Origin: Phoronis australis
Taxonomy: Eukaryota > Phoronida > Phoronidae
DNA length: 60,485 bases
Direction: 5' to 3'
Assembly: GCA_002633005.1 (NCBI GenBank)
Contig: NMRA01000251.1
Location: forward strand, 1-60,485
Positions 13,261 through 25,023 of the stretch are shown here, piece by piece; positions within the stretch are counted from its first letter, which is position 1, and each line of letters opens with the position of its first letter. The position numbers and the translations under genes are program-made. The notes below the pieces were generated by a model. It saw only the letters and a list, made by a program, of their open reading frames with translations, did no database searches and was not told the DNA's origin.

Positions 13261-13316
13261 GCATTTTCAGTGGCTGATCTCAGGATACCATGAGGGGGGC
13301 CTGACAACCTCGGAGA

Positions 13317-13560
13317 AGCGGGCAAAGCGCGATTGTATGCACGCAGGCGGCAAGGAAGTTGCGGGCGCCGAGGATGTATACCTCAAGCCGAGGAAATCTG
13401 TCGTTGGACTAAAATAAAAAAACGGAACGTGTTTCCCCCCTCGTCCGCTACCGGTCCTAGCTCGAACTCAGTATTTCCTCCCGCTTCACGATTTGATGGT
13501 TTATTTTGCTTGCGGTAGTCAAGGGGGGGGGGCGGGCCCCTGGGCCCTGGACCCGAAGAG
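13317..13560 (+). repeat. GC-rich dispersed repeat, copy 1
   Basis: It shares 'gggcaaagcgcgattgtatg' near its left end and 'ttttgcttgcggtagtcaag' near its right end with 56635-56911, where the matching words appear in the same order and orientation. The middle is diverged. Open frames on both strands here are of low complexity and I do not believe them. The family is unknown to me. Confidence 0.6.
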
Positions 13561-14176
13561 GTCAAGGTCAAGTTATTCCAAAAGGGGATGGTTGGGTTAG
13601 AGAGGCCTCCCACTCTAGAGCCACTGATCAATCACCCAAGAACAGAGAATGCTCCCAACGAGGTTTTCGGCATCCCATATCTTACGAAACAACAGTGGCT
13701 GCTAAAGACAGAAAACCCCCATGCATAAGGGTCCCCCAGGTTATTTTTTAAGAAAAAAAGTTCGTTACAAGTACTCTATGTAATAGTTTAAACTGCAGTT
13801 TACATAACTTGAAATCATAAGCGGTTTTAAACGACAATGAATATATTCTTCCAGTCATCACTTCGAAAGTTATAACCTTCTTCTTGGAATCTTTTTGAGC
13901 AGTAGGCAAATTTTTGTTCCAGCAAAAAATTCACACACCATTTTACATACTGACGTGCAGTTTAAAAAATTACGGATATAAAAAGGTATAATTGGTTCAT
14001 ATATCTTAACTGTAACTGTATTTGTAATGGTGTTCTCCTCAGATACGACGTAATAGATCCAATCAGAGAACAATATTCCAAAAAGTAAATGAGTAAAAAC
14101 TGTTAAGTAAGTCATTAATAAAAAGAACACCAAAACTAGCATACTTGCTAAAGAAGATAGACTTTCTGTCTATTGG

Positions 14177-14855
14177 TGTCACGTTTCCCCAGTGTGTGGG
14201 TGGGCGCAGGTTGTTACAGACCTGTGCTAATAGCTTTCGGTGCGACGATTGACTGAAGACTGGTTCGAGTTAATCCTTTATTAATTCCGACCGTACGTTC
14301 ACAAGCCTTCTCAAACAAAACGTCCGACGTAATATCTGTTTATGCTCCAGTCAGAGATGCTAAGCCTGAACTTCTGAGACACGTTCAGCAACTGTTACAC
14401 TCGTCGATTCAATAACCTGCTGTCTCTGTAGCTGGCTCTCTATTGACTGTCGCTGTAACTGCTGATTCTCTTCACTGCAACTCAACTATAATTCTCCTGA
14501 TTAACTTTCTTGAACTGTCTTGATGAATTGACTTGATCTCTCTTGAACTGACTAACACAAACCCGTGCTTGTGTATTTATAGCCTAGTGCATTGTTCTGG
14601 AAGTTTACATCAGTTCGAGCATATCCTAGAACTTTCCTGAATCTACCCAATCATTCTGCAACCATATACAAGTCTCTGGAATATTCCAGACTGCATTAAT
14701 CACTGTCATGCTAGAGTCTTCTAGAATCTTCCTCACTACATGTATTTTGCAGTAAACAAATTACATCATCTACTTAACTCAGGGGTCATGCCAATCAAAC
14801 TGAATAACAAAACAAAACAATACAACTAATAATACTGTCAGACTATATTCTGACA
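14177..14855 (-). mobile_element. Solo LTR, copy 1
   Basis: This 679-base unit is bounded by TGTCA at 14177 and TGACA at 14855, and flanked by a perfect 5-base target-site duplication ATTGG (14172-14176 and 14856-14860). Read on the minus strand it has a TATA box TATAAATA (14574-14581) and an AATAAA signal (14277-14282) in the order expected of U3-R-U5. It has no coding capacity and no internal region, so it is the product of recombination between two LTRs of a retrotransposon. The same family occurs at 21670, 24220 and 56213. Perfect heat-shock-type motifs are at 14629-14641 and 14719-14731. Confidence 0.92.
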
Positions 14856-14869
14856 ATTGGTATATAATC

Positions 14870-17400
14870 ATTCTGCCATGAACTTGTTGAGAGTAAATCA
14901 TTCACATCTTTATGGGGCTGTTTACTCAAGAAAAAGACCACTTACTTAGAACCTCATTCCAAAAAGGATTGATTACTTCAGTATGATGTTTAATAAAACA
15001 TTTCCAAAATTTATATTTGACTTTGCAATCCCTGTTTCAAATTCAAACACCCATTTTGATTCAGACGTACATTGTAAGTAGTCATTTTATCCACGAAATT
15101 TTTATAGCCTTGTTAAAAAGAATTACATAAGTTTTAATTAATACATCTTGCTTCACTCTCTCAATTTTTTATTCCAAATAAACTTAAAAATGTTGATTTC
15201 ATCAATCCTCTCGTTGTAGTTGATGTCATTCATTTTTTCTAGGTTAATAGTGAGCATCTTAAATTCCTTTATGCCTCATTCCAACTTCCATCTTGCATGA
15301 TGGAAAACATCTTTTCAAATTTGTTTACTGCCCAACCAAATAACATTTGTTTTGCGATAATTTACTCTCAAACCAGACATTTCTACCAATTTACTCAAAA
15401 CTTCCATAGTAGCTTCCAAACTACACCGTGTACCATGCACATATAAGAAAAACGTGTGTCATCAGCATACTGAGTAAGTATAAATTGATCATATCCGATT
15501 TGAATGCTTTTAATTCCCCTATCATCATAGCTGATATTTCAGCACATAAAATGAAAACGTATGAAGAAAGAGGATCACCTTGTCTACAGCCCCTGTGCAG
15601 GGTAAAAATTCTGGACAGAAAACCATTTTGAAAAATGTATGACACCGGACATTATAACAGCTTTTAATCCAACGCTTAATTGAGGGCTTGAAATTAAAAA
15701 TAGCCAAAAACATTATTTATGAAGTTCTATGACCCCGTTAAAAGTGTTTTCACAATCTATTTGTAATAAAAACCCAGGTATACCATTTTTCACAGAAATT
15801 CATAATATCATATGTCAATCTTATGTTTTCACCCAAACATCTCCCTTTTATAAATCCCGTCTGATCCGGCGGAAATTATATATCCAAGTACATTTTTATT
15901 CGCCTAGCAATACATCCGGATGTTAACGTGTAAACAATGTTGAGCAAAGTTATTGGTCTCTATTTTTTCTGAATTTTTGCTTTATCTGGCTTTTGAATTA
16001 AAGTTACGACCCCAGTTGTTTGCGTGTTTGACATTTAGATTTTTTCATAGCTTTCATATATGTGTCTTGAAACAACATAGTCTAAAAATTCATTTATGAA
16101 ACCATCTGACCAAGGACTTTTTCATATTTTGAATTTTTCAATACAGACCAGAGTTCTTCATATGTAATGTGTCCCTCAAGGTCCATGGCAAAATTATCGG
16201 GAAGTTTATTTGAAACAATTTTACTTTTTTCAGGAGAACTGTTAACAGAATAATTGTTTTTTTTAAATATCCAAGGCCACGTCTAGTATCTTTTCTTGAT
16301 TTGTAATTATTTCTCCATTAATCGATTGTTACAACAATGTCTAGATTTAAAACTACTAATATATTTTGTTGGGCGTTCCCCCTTCTCTATACAATTTGCC
16401 CTGGATCTGAGGTAATACCTTTTTACTTTCCCTGACCTTATCTCTAGAAGAGCACTTTTTTTTTCTTTCTAAATCTTCAAAAGTTCTATCATCAACACAT
16501 TGTTCTGTTTCTTTTTCTAACTTATTCTCTTGACCATCTATTTTTCTTTATTTGAATCGAGTATTTTCTTATACCCATTAACAGCACATCCAGAAATACT
16601 TGATCAATTATAAAAAACTGAACCATACTGCTCGAAATATTTTGAATTTTGTCTAAATGGAATACCGGAACGGCATAGTTTTTAACATCAGTTATTGTAT
16701 CTTGAAATATGTCTACATATTCCTTTTCACTTAAAAGTGAGTTCTTAAATTTCCAGAGTCCTCTAATTCTCTCTTTAAATTTTAGGCTTAAGAAGACCCC
16801 AGAATGATCTGATCTACAACTCGGAGCTATAGAAATTCTTTGGACACAATGCACCAAAGTTTTGGAAACCAGAAAAAGTCAAGCCCAGCCTGCTTAATCG
16901 GATTCTTTTTTCGCCAAGTGAAACTTTGTTATGAAGGAAAGAATTCTTAAAGAGACACAGACATCAAACGTATTAAATAATTCCTTCAGAAATTTTGTAG
17001 CGTTTGTATTATTACAAAATCTTTAATTGCAAGTATCCAGTTCTTGACTTAGAACTTAATTAAAATTTCCACATAATATAAACTTATGGACATCAATCTT
17101 AAAATACATTACTTTAAAAGTTTGGGTTATCAGTATTTGAAACAAACAAATTTACAAGAATGGTCCTCTCTCTCTCTACATAATAAATCCTGTAATAACA
17201 TAAATTCTCGTAGGAACCTTTCTCCCATTTTGAACAGTAAACTCAGAGTTATTGTTAAATATTATAGCTACTCGTCTTGAATTACTCTTGTAAGCGCTAA
17301 AATAAGAAGTGTAACTCCATTGAGATTCAATGTACGGCTCCAAATCACAAGCAAAATGTCTTGTACACAATATATATTAAATGCTTTATTTTGTAATTAA
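14870..17400 (-). mobile_element. Degenerate L1-like non-LTR retrotransposon (LINE)
   Basis: Read on the minus strand, pieces of an apurinic-type endonuclease come first: a segment near 17370-17200 with a VAIIFNN motif, then WRKKNPIKQA near 16900, then SDHSGVFLSLKF near 16800. The reverse transcriptase follows: FKPSIKRWIKSCYN near 15690 and GCRQGDPLSSYVFILCAE near 15590, with the catalytic YADD encoded at 15458-15469. The pieces lie in different frames with stops between them, so the element is dead. The motifs fit the L1/Tx1 side of LINEs. Ends are uncertain; the left end may run up to the solo LTR at 14855. It is 5' incomplete because no ORF1 was seen. Confidence 0.85.
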
Positions 17401-17567
17401 AGACACCTCTTCTTCTTTTCTGGGGTTCGTAAACCCTGGAAATTAACTGAAAAGATTTTAATTCCGATCATAGTAGGCAATAGAAACTACTTTCACAATA
17501 GACGTTTTTGGTCACATAAAGTATTACAAAAACTTACAGGGTGGGCAGGTGGGACTAAGTATACCTT

Positions 17568-17574
17568 CACACAC

Positions 17575-17610
<36 letters not shown>
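17568..17610. repeat. (CA)n microsatellite
   Basis: Nearly pure CA dinucleotide tract with one early interruption. Confidence 0.95.
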
Positions 17611-17613
<3 letters not shown>

Positions 17614-17619
17614 AAAGCA

Positions 17620-20600
17620 TATTTCAAAAATAATGAATAAACAAAACAGAGGACAACATGGACGAATGAATTCACTAGTGAACTGTGGTCTTCTTCCAGT
17701 TCATCAAGGCACAAGGGTATTTCTAACCAACTCAAATAAATTACAAGAAACCGTTCCAATGTGCCACATAGAGATCTCCACTAATGGATGTCTTGGATAA
17801 ACTCCACATCTTTTAGATTAATCTTCCCATCGTTGGTCCAGTAGCCTTTCACCCTTCCCCTCGCACCAAGATTCCTTACCGCTTTGAATAGTTTTTGCCC
17901 TTCGATTGGTAAGACTCTCCTTGACATAAACGCCCGAATCAACATTTTTCAATGACATACATGTGCGTTGACGAAAGAAATTTGAACGAGCAGTGTACAA
18001 TGTATGTGGTAAACTTAACCACAATAGGACGGCATTGTTATCAGCAAATAATTCAGCAATGTAGAGTAAACGAGTGATTTCTCATTACTTAATAGGTTTA
18101 ATTTAAGCTGTTGGAGAGGGGCCCTCGATCCAAGGTCAAGGTCATGCGAGTAACCGGTAGTGGTTGGTAAAACTGAAGGAAGACGAAGACGAAATATAAA
18201 TCACATTACTTTTTAAGTGCGTTTCATTAAGTGATTATTGAACTGAGAACACGCCAATATGTACTGCTTTTTTAAAGAATAAGATGAAATTCGATCCTCA
18301 GGTGCAATACTTACAGCTTGTTATATAGCCACGTTTCTCGCCGCCAGGATGACGCAGTCAGCTTGATGGAATCAAAAATTCTGTCATTTTTGGCTGTATT
18401 CGTTTCCTTGTATGGATTCTTATTGGTTTAGTTACCGTTGTGGTGTTTGTTTTGGCATTTTAGAAAAGTCCGAACAGAATCCACGAAACACTGCATTCTT
18501 GTTGTTTTTTTCTACGTTCTGTGCCAAGTCACTAGGATTTTACAACGCGTACAGCGTACGTTATGGTACAGGGTTATTACTGTACATCGAGATTTTTATT
18601 ATGCAACCCCATTTCAACTAAGGCGGAGGCCCGGGGTTCTTTACGAAGTTTACCCTTACCTTCTAGTTATTGCCTTCAAAAATATGACGCAATTGGATCT
18701 TTTCATGATGTTTGAACACGACAAACATGTAAGGTTCTATGCCTGAAATGAATTAACCTGTAAACGTTTTAAAAAGGGACATTTGGTTATTCTTTGCTCA
18801 TAAAGTGCACTGAGAGAGCGTCCTCATAAGTAATGTGATTTGAGGTGTCCTAGGAGAGCTCGGGTAATTGCGTTGTCACCGATCGGAAGATCATATTTGT
18901 CTCTACACAGTTATTAGTTTTATATGCTAATATTTGCTATCGGAGGAGACGTTGTCCTATGTATGCGGCGACAGCGAATATTTTCTTAAATTACAGTGCC
19001 CTAGTTCTATTTATCAACCTTACAAATGTTATACAAATCAAGACAGCGGAACAACTTTATGATAAAACAGTCGGGTAAATGATTTTATATGATGTTAATA
19101 ACCTAGTGAAGTATTTATGAAGCTATTTCGCATGCCGTAATACTGAGTTCTTTGTACGTATTATCATTATATGGTAATATGGAATTATGTGCGATATTTT
19201 TAATTCGATTCGCATGCAATAAATACAGATTATCCCCCGTTATCTAGAGCCCGAGTGGATTTTCGAGAAGTATCGCCCAAGGGGCGTTAGCTCCGAGGTT
19301 GATAATTTTCCAAAATCAACTTTAGACCAGTTTGTCAGGAGTTCAGTCACAATACGTATTCCACGTAAAAATAACAAAAAGTACAAATCACTGAGGAAGA
19401 TCATTATATCTGGGCTTACAGTATGTGTCACCGACCAGTTTCAATTTTATGTCAATGGTAGCGCTTCCTGCCGCAAAGGTTTTACGCGTTTTGTATCCTA
19501 AATTAACATACCTTTCGTTGTCAAATTTCCCACTAGTATCTTTGTGCGGAACATTTGCATTTCTCTTGATAAATCTTTTTCCGGCCCGATGATGCCGACC
19601 GCTTTCGTTTCCTGAGAACTTCATTCAAGAGATGAGAGGTGTTCGACAAAGAATTCAATGGGTGATCCGTCAATGTAGACAGGGTAAGGTTCGTCCCAGT
19701 TCATTTTCGTATCCTTTTTAATCTATTCCAGCAGTATCTGAGCCTTACGAGGCATATATACCGGGACGGAGTCAACAATATCTGCATCCATTGTTTAAGA
19801 AATATTCTTTTCCTCCTTTTGGTCTTCGGCGATTTGTCACATAACAACAAAACGAATCAACCCGTAAGAGTGAAAATAAGGGAATCACAGCCTCTCTAAC
19901 AGGTCAACTTGAACATATTACGTAAAAAGGTGTGACATCATTGTCACTTCCCTCTGGTGCGAGGATGATGTCCTTTACGGTTGCAGTCGTCACACTAGAC
20001 CTTTGACTTTTGCCCTTTGACCTATGACCTCTGATCAACACGTCCCACAAACCAAGCGACTAAATGACTTACTATACTACTAATGTCCGTTGAGACATGG
20101 AGGTGTTTTTAGGTATCTTCTTCGTTCTTGAAACCAGGACATGACGAACCTCTCCTTTACATTCTTACCGTGTGTTGAAACTGTAGCGAACTGGCTCTGT
20201 ACGGCATTGACTGACTCCCATCATTGACTTTCTATGGACAAGCTTAATAAAACCCAGTTTGTTCTAGGATGCCGTGATGAGGTGTTGATCTATTTATCGT
20301 TGCGCAATATTAGCTATGAAATCCATTAATAGGTGACTATACACCGTTTCAGTCTGCCTCTTTAAGCTCACTTTCTGAAACTGGAATTTTATGTTCCATC
20401 CCTTTCCCATTCCCATTCCCTCCACTTTCAAGGTTTAGGTTCCAATTTCTTCTACAACGTTAACGAGGTGAATAAAATCGTTTGCGGTTCGCCTCGTAGC
20501 TTATCAACCTGCACTTGGGCCAGGTGTTTTTATTTTTAACCACGGTTTACAAATAATTTCTGGACCTGAAGGTAAGGTGCGGTCCCCCTGGTGCCAAAGT

Positions 20601-21669
20601 GGTCATTAGGTTGGTTTGTAATCCAATGTACTTGTTTTTAACGGCGGTAGACTTTCCAGTGTATATAGTTATTGACTCAATTGGAAGTTTTGATCAAACA
20701 AGAACGAACGGCATTGTCAACGAAAAGGTAATGAACGACATTCTCCACGTTGACAGGAACCCTTAAAAGACCATTGCAAGAGCTAAAAAGTCTAATCCGA
20801 TTTTCATTTGAGCCAGTTTTAACTGTTATAAACCCATCTTCCGTCCAGAAAGCGAACGTCCAATTTGATTCAGACCGCACATGTTCCTTACTAAGGTGGC
20901 AGTTCGCGGATATTTGTCGCGACTATTACATGTATGTTAGGCGCATAGACTGACACGCCGAGAAAGGTCAACTTCATGAGACTGTTCTCTAGCAATAACA
21001 AACAGTCGACTTTTTCGAGATATTGGAAATCATCACCAATATGACTAGGGAAATCTATACTCGTTTCAGGTTTATGGCATGGGCAAAACCTCTTGAAAAG
21101 TTCGTTAAACTCCCTCGGCTTTTGTTTTCTCTAATAGACCGTAAAAACAATATGTTTTGCTGAAAAGATCGACTTGTCCAAAACTTTCAACCACATGACG
21201 CAAATTTGCAAAACTACGCTTGCGCAAGGTAAAGTAAACTCAGATTCTTGTTGTTAACAGTTTAAAATAGTAATATTGAACCTTAAAAATGGTTGTAAAT
21301 AGTGTAACAGTCAGCAAGGCTTCCCCGCGCGTGAACACTGAATTTACCTTGAGACAGCAGAGCTAGACAGTCTCACCGCGTTTCTTGGGTTGGGGTTCGT
21401 CAACGTTTGAATAATGATGGATATGGAAATCGCCGAAGATGGGTCCGTTTAAAAAGTTCCTTGCATGTCCTTCCGAATTGGAGTACGCGCAGTTGCGACA
21501 GCTGATTTTTTAATTATAACCTTGTAACTTTCACGGAATTCCGGCATTGTCTGGTTAGCGCGCGTTTGGTTGTTTCAGTGTTTTGCAGGTGATAAAATGC
21601 AAGGGTAGGTATTTTAACTTTATACTACTATGTGATTTGCCCATGTAATATCACAGCATAAGCAGTCGT
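17620..21669. other. No gene seen
   Basis: No exon or domain recognised. A phrase at about 19249-19305 ('gcccgagtggattttcgaga', then 'ggggcgttagctccgagg') looks repeat-like, but only one copy is present here. A short candidate receptor site is listed separately. Confidence 0.5.
20018..20030. promoter_or_regulatory. Perfect DR1 nuclear-receptor-type site
   Basis: TGACCT-A-TGACCT, that is AGGTCA-T-AGGTCA on the other strand: a direct repeat with one-base spacing, the arrangement bound by RXR, HNF4 and COUP-type receptors. A third TTTGACT half-site lies just upstream. No gene is recognised nearby, so a function is not shown. Confidence 0.4.
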
Positions 21670-22015
21670 TGTCACGTTTTCCCCCGTGTGTGGGTGGGCG
21701 CAGGTTTTTACAGACCTAAGCTAATAGCTTTTGGTGCGACGATTGACTGAAGACTGGTTCGGGTTAATCCTTTATTAATCCCGACCGTACGTTCACAAGC
21801 CTACTCAAACAAAACGTCCGACGTACATGTAATGTCTGTTTATGCTCCAGCCAATGCTGCGAAGCCTTGACTTGTGATGAACTTCTGAGACACGTTCAGC
21901 AACTGTTACACTCGTCGATTCAATAACCTGCTGTCTCTATAGCTGGCTCTATTGACTATCACTGTAACTGCTGATTCTCTTCACTGCAACTCAACTGTAA
22001 TCTCCTGATTAACTT
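21670..22015 (-). mobile_element. LTR copy 2, truncated at an assembly N
   Basis: It starts with TGTCACG at 21670 and follows the solo LTR at 14177 closely for about 345 bases, then stops mid-LTR at the N at 22016. After the N the sequence is unrelated to the LTR. The truncation therefore coincides with an assembly join and is probably not biological. Confidence 0.88.
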
Positions 22016-22016
22016 N
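22016..22016. other. Single N, probable contig join
   Basis: The LTR at 21670 is cut exactly here. A repeat with several copies nearby is a natural place for an assembler to break. Confidence 0.7.
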
Positions 22017-22278
22017 CATGTAAATTTGTCAGGCTGGTGGTGGATCATTTCCTGATAAGTCCGTCTGAAAAAGTTGCATGCCAACTCACTCATAGTTGAA
22101 TGTTAAATTAGTGTTAACAGTTTGGGTTTTTTTTCAGTTGGACTTGTATCGCAAGCGACAGCTCAGTCCAGAGCCCTGAATATGCAAATGAAATTCAAAT
22201 ATAAAAACCTTGAGTCTTAGAAGCCAAGTACCACAGATCATCGTGCTATCAAAAATAGAAAGACAACGATTGTGAAGA

Positions 22279-22952
22279 GTGACGAATCCAGTTTTCAGAG
22301 ATGTTTTTCTACAGTTTTGTTTGGAGTTCATTGAATCAAAGCTTCTAACACATGGAGATGTCATTTGCCTTTCAAAACTAAAGCAGGATTTTGAAGCTGT
22401 TCTTCAGAAAGCTGGTGTGCATGAAGTTATTTGGACAGGCAATCTTAAGACATATTGTTGAAGCTACTCACTGTTGTAGTTTGTACCCGACTAAGAGATA
22501 CGAAAGTGAATTGAGACTTAAGTGTTCAATAATTCACTTGCTGACTCTAATTAACACATCCCATTATAACATATTTTGAATCAAACGTTTTCCCAAATCC
22601 TGCCCGCCTCCAAACAAAATCCTGCCCGCCTCCAAACAAGGACTTAGTGTTTGACCCTTCATTGCCTGCGGGCCAATCACCAGTGTGCGTTGCTGTACCC
22701 TCTCTAATCGACCATAGTTGGCTCCTTGGCGGTGGAGCTTTGCAGTTGAAATGTATGGCAATGTCCGCAGCTCCATTGACAGTACTAAACGATGAATGCT
22801 GCAAGTGCAAAAAGAACATGTGTGCTGGGAAACTGAGTTTGTGCTGCAATGCTGGGTCAAACTGTACAGAAATGTGCAGCTGTGACAACTCTAGTAACAT
22901 CAGCAACACTGACTGCATAACATTGGATAGTTCTTTGACTAGTCAACCCTAA
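22279..22952 (+). pseudogene. Remnant of a cysteine-rich (CXC-like) ORF
   Basis: Two plus-strand pieces appear to belong together. The first (22279-22461) has a helical-looking stretch FLQFCLEFIESKLL followed by LSKLKQDFEAVLQKAGV. The second (within 22647-22952) ends in a cysteine-rich block, CCKCKKNMCAGKLSLCC, then NCTEMCSCDN, resembling the CXC-type tail of uncharacterised multi-copy proteins in invertebrate genomes. Neither piece begins with a credible ATG in context, and frames change between them, so it looks like a decayed copy. A 22-base tandem duplication (cctgcccgcctccaaacaa, 22599-22641) separates the parts. The function is unknown to me. Confidence 0.5.
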
Positions 22953-24214
22953 ATAGACCTCTAACCCCGTTATTTCGTTTTTTTGTATTAAAAAGTTAAT
23001 TTTATTTGTTGATTAAGTCATAGAAAGTACATACTTTGATCATTGTCATGTATTTGTCTCATGCTTCTTGATAAACGCGTGTTAGCTCATTCACAGAGAT
23101 CATTCAACTCTATCGTTTTAGTACTATAACGTATTTCTGGTGTATTATGCAAACAAGGTGTATTTTACACCATTAGTCAATGTTTTAGTCATTGAGGCAC
23201 AAACTCTGCCCAGTCTCAAGTGCTTTGTGTTATTTTTGTTGCCAGATAATGCCAGAATAACTTCCTAGTAACATTCAGACTTAGTTTGTATTTTTGCCAC
23301 TAGGTGTCTCTTTACATTTTTTTAAATTTCACTGTTTACAATTAATCTACAATAGTAAAACATGTAATGTGAGTCTAATAATGTTCAATACAATGGCACT
23401 GATGGGACCATATTACTTATTTTTACAAATAAGTCACCAAAACTGTTGTTTTTACAAATATAAGTTCACTAAGCTCTTTGGTGATTATTACATGTAGGTA
23501 ACTTCAAACTCGAATTTCTCAAAATTGTGCAACTTTATATGTGGGAACTTTTTAGATTTTGAAAACACTCTAAAAAATGAATTAAAAAACACCAAAATAA
23601 AATTGCCCCCCTAAAGTACTCACAAAAACCATTTTCTAGAGGCCCTACAAATTCTGGCCCACCGACTAAATGTGCCATTAGATATACTAAATCATATCCA
23701 GTGTTTCATTATTGAGTTTATGTTGTAATACGGCGACACATATTTATGAAACTGTGTCAAACACCATTAAAGTGAAACAAAGGCGAACATTCACATATTT
23801 TTAATAAACAATTCCTCCTAGCAAATACTGGAATCGAAACCTGGCCTTGTCGTGCCCAACAAGATCGTGCGCGTACATGTACAAATCAGTTATAAAACGC
23901 GTTTTAATAGCTACATGTATGACTGCACGCCCACGTCAAGGAGACACAAAGAGAAACTGAATATACCCTCAACGTGTTGTACTACAGAATCGGAAACAAT
24001 GTTTCAAGTGTTCACTACTAGTTAACAGAACTGGGATCAACTTTCTATTTGTCAATATGCGCCTTTAACCAGAAGTTAAACATGCATGTAGGCAAGCACT
24101 TTAGTTGCCCTCTTAAGCGTCTTCATACGTGTGCCAAATTTTCTACCCTTCCAGTCATGTTTAAGAGTATGTCAAGTGACAACTTATTGCAAAATGAAAT
24201 GGCAAATTAGCTAG
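22953..24214. other. No gene seen
   Basis: AT-rich DNA. A B-box-like GTTTCGATTCC lies on the minus strand near 23835 without a convincing A box. Confidence 0.5.
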
Positions 24215-24219
24215 GCTAC

Positions 24220-25018
24220 TGTCACAATATAGTCTGACAGTATTTTTAGTTGTATTGTTTTGTTTTGTTTTGTTATTCTGCATGATTGGCATGACCCCTG
24301 AGCTAAGTACAGTGATGATGTAATTTGCTTACGACAAAACAGTGTGGAACTTTCTAGAAGACTGGGGTCAGAACAGTGATGATGTAATTTGTTTACAACA
24401 GTATAGTGTGGAACTTTCTAGAAGACTCTAGCATGACAGTGATTAATGCAGTGTGAAATATTCTAGAGGCTAGTATATGTCTGTAGAATGCTTGGGTAGA
24501 TTCAGGAAAGTTCTAGAATGTGCTCGAATTGATGTAAAGTTCCATAACAATGCATTAGGCTATAAATACACAAACACGGGTTTGTGTTAGTCAGATCAAG
24601 TCGAGAGATCAAGTCAGTTCAAGAAGAGATCAAGTCAATTCAAGAGAAGATCAGGTAAGTTCAAGAAAGTTAATCAGGAGAACTACAGTTGAGTTGCAGT
24701 GAAAAGAATCAGCAGTTACAGTGATAGTCAATAGAGAGCCAGCAACAGAGACAGCAGATTATTGAATAGACGAGTGTAACAGTTGCTGAACGTGTCTCAG
24801 AAGTTTATCTCAAGTCAAGGCTTCGCAGCACTTGCTGGAGCATATAGAACAGACATTACGTCGGACGTTTTGTTTTAGTAGGCTTGTGAACATACGGTTG
24901 GGATTAATAAAGGATTAACTCGAACTAGTCTTCAGTCTATCGTCGCACCGAAAGCTACATGTATTAGCATCGGTCTGTAACAACCTGCAACCACCCACAC
25001 ACGGGGACAAACGTGACA
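24220..25018 (+). mobile_element. Solo LTR, copy 3
   Basis: A 799-base unit from TGTCAC to GTGACA with a perfect 5-base target-site duplication GCTAC (24215-24219 and 25019-25023). It is the inverse orientation of copies 1 and 2. TATAAATA is at 24561-24568 and AATAAA at 24906-24911, giving a conventional U3-R-U5 order. It is longer than copy 1 partly because a 64-base U3 block is duplicated (24309-24372 and 24373-24436). The 5-base duplication and TG...CA ends fit Gypsy- or BEL-type integration. No internal region is present. Confidence 0.95.
24347..24518 (+). promoter_or_regulatory. Cluster of perfect heat-shock elements in LTR U3
   Basis: Three arrays of alternating GAA/TTC units with two-base spacing are present: GAA-CT-TTC-TA-GAA at 24347-24359, the same at 24411-24423 in the duplicated block, and the four-unit TTC-AG-GAA-AG-TTC-TA-GAA at 24501-24518, ending 42 bases before TATAAATA. 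This is the consensus bound by heat-shock factor trimers. Copy 1 keeps three-unit versions at the matching places. Whether the LTR responds to heat is inference. Confidence 0.6.
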
Positions 25019-25023
25019 GCTAC

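Noticed and set aside
13383-13751. Overlapping open frames on both strands in GC-rich DNA
   Set aside because: Low complexity, proline- and glycine-rich translations caused by G and C runs within a dispersed repeat.
19240-19431. Minus-strand open frame with 'gcccgagtggattttcgaga'
   Set aside because: The sequence reads like part of a dispersed repeat but only a single copy is present here, so neither a gene nor a repeat can be supported.
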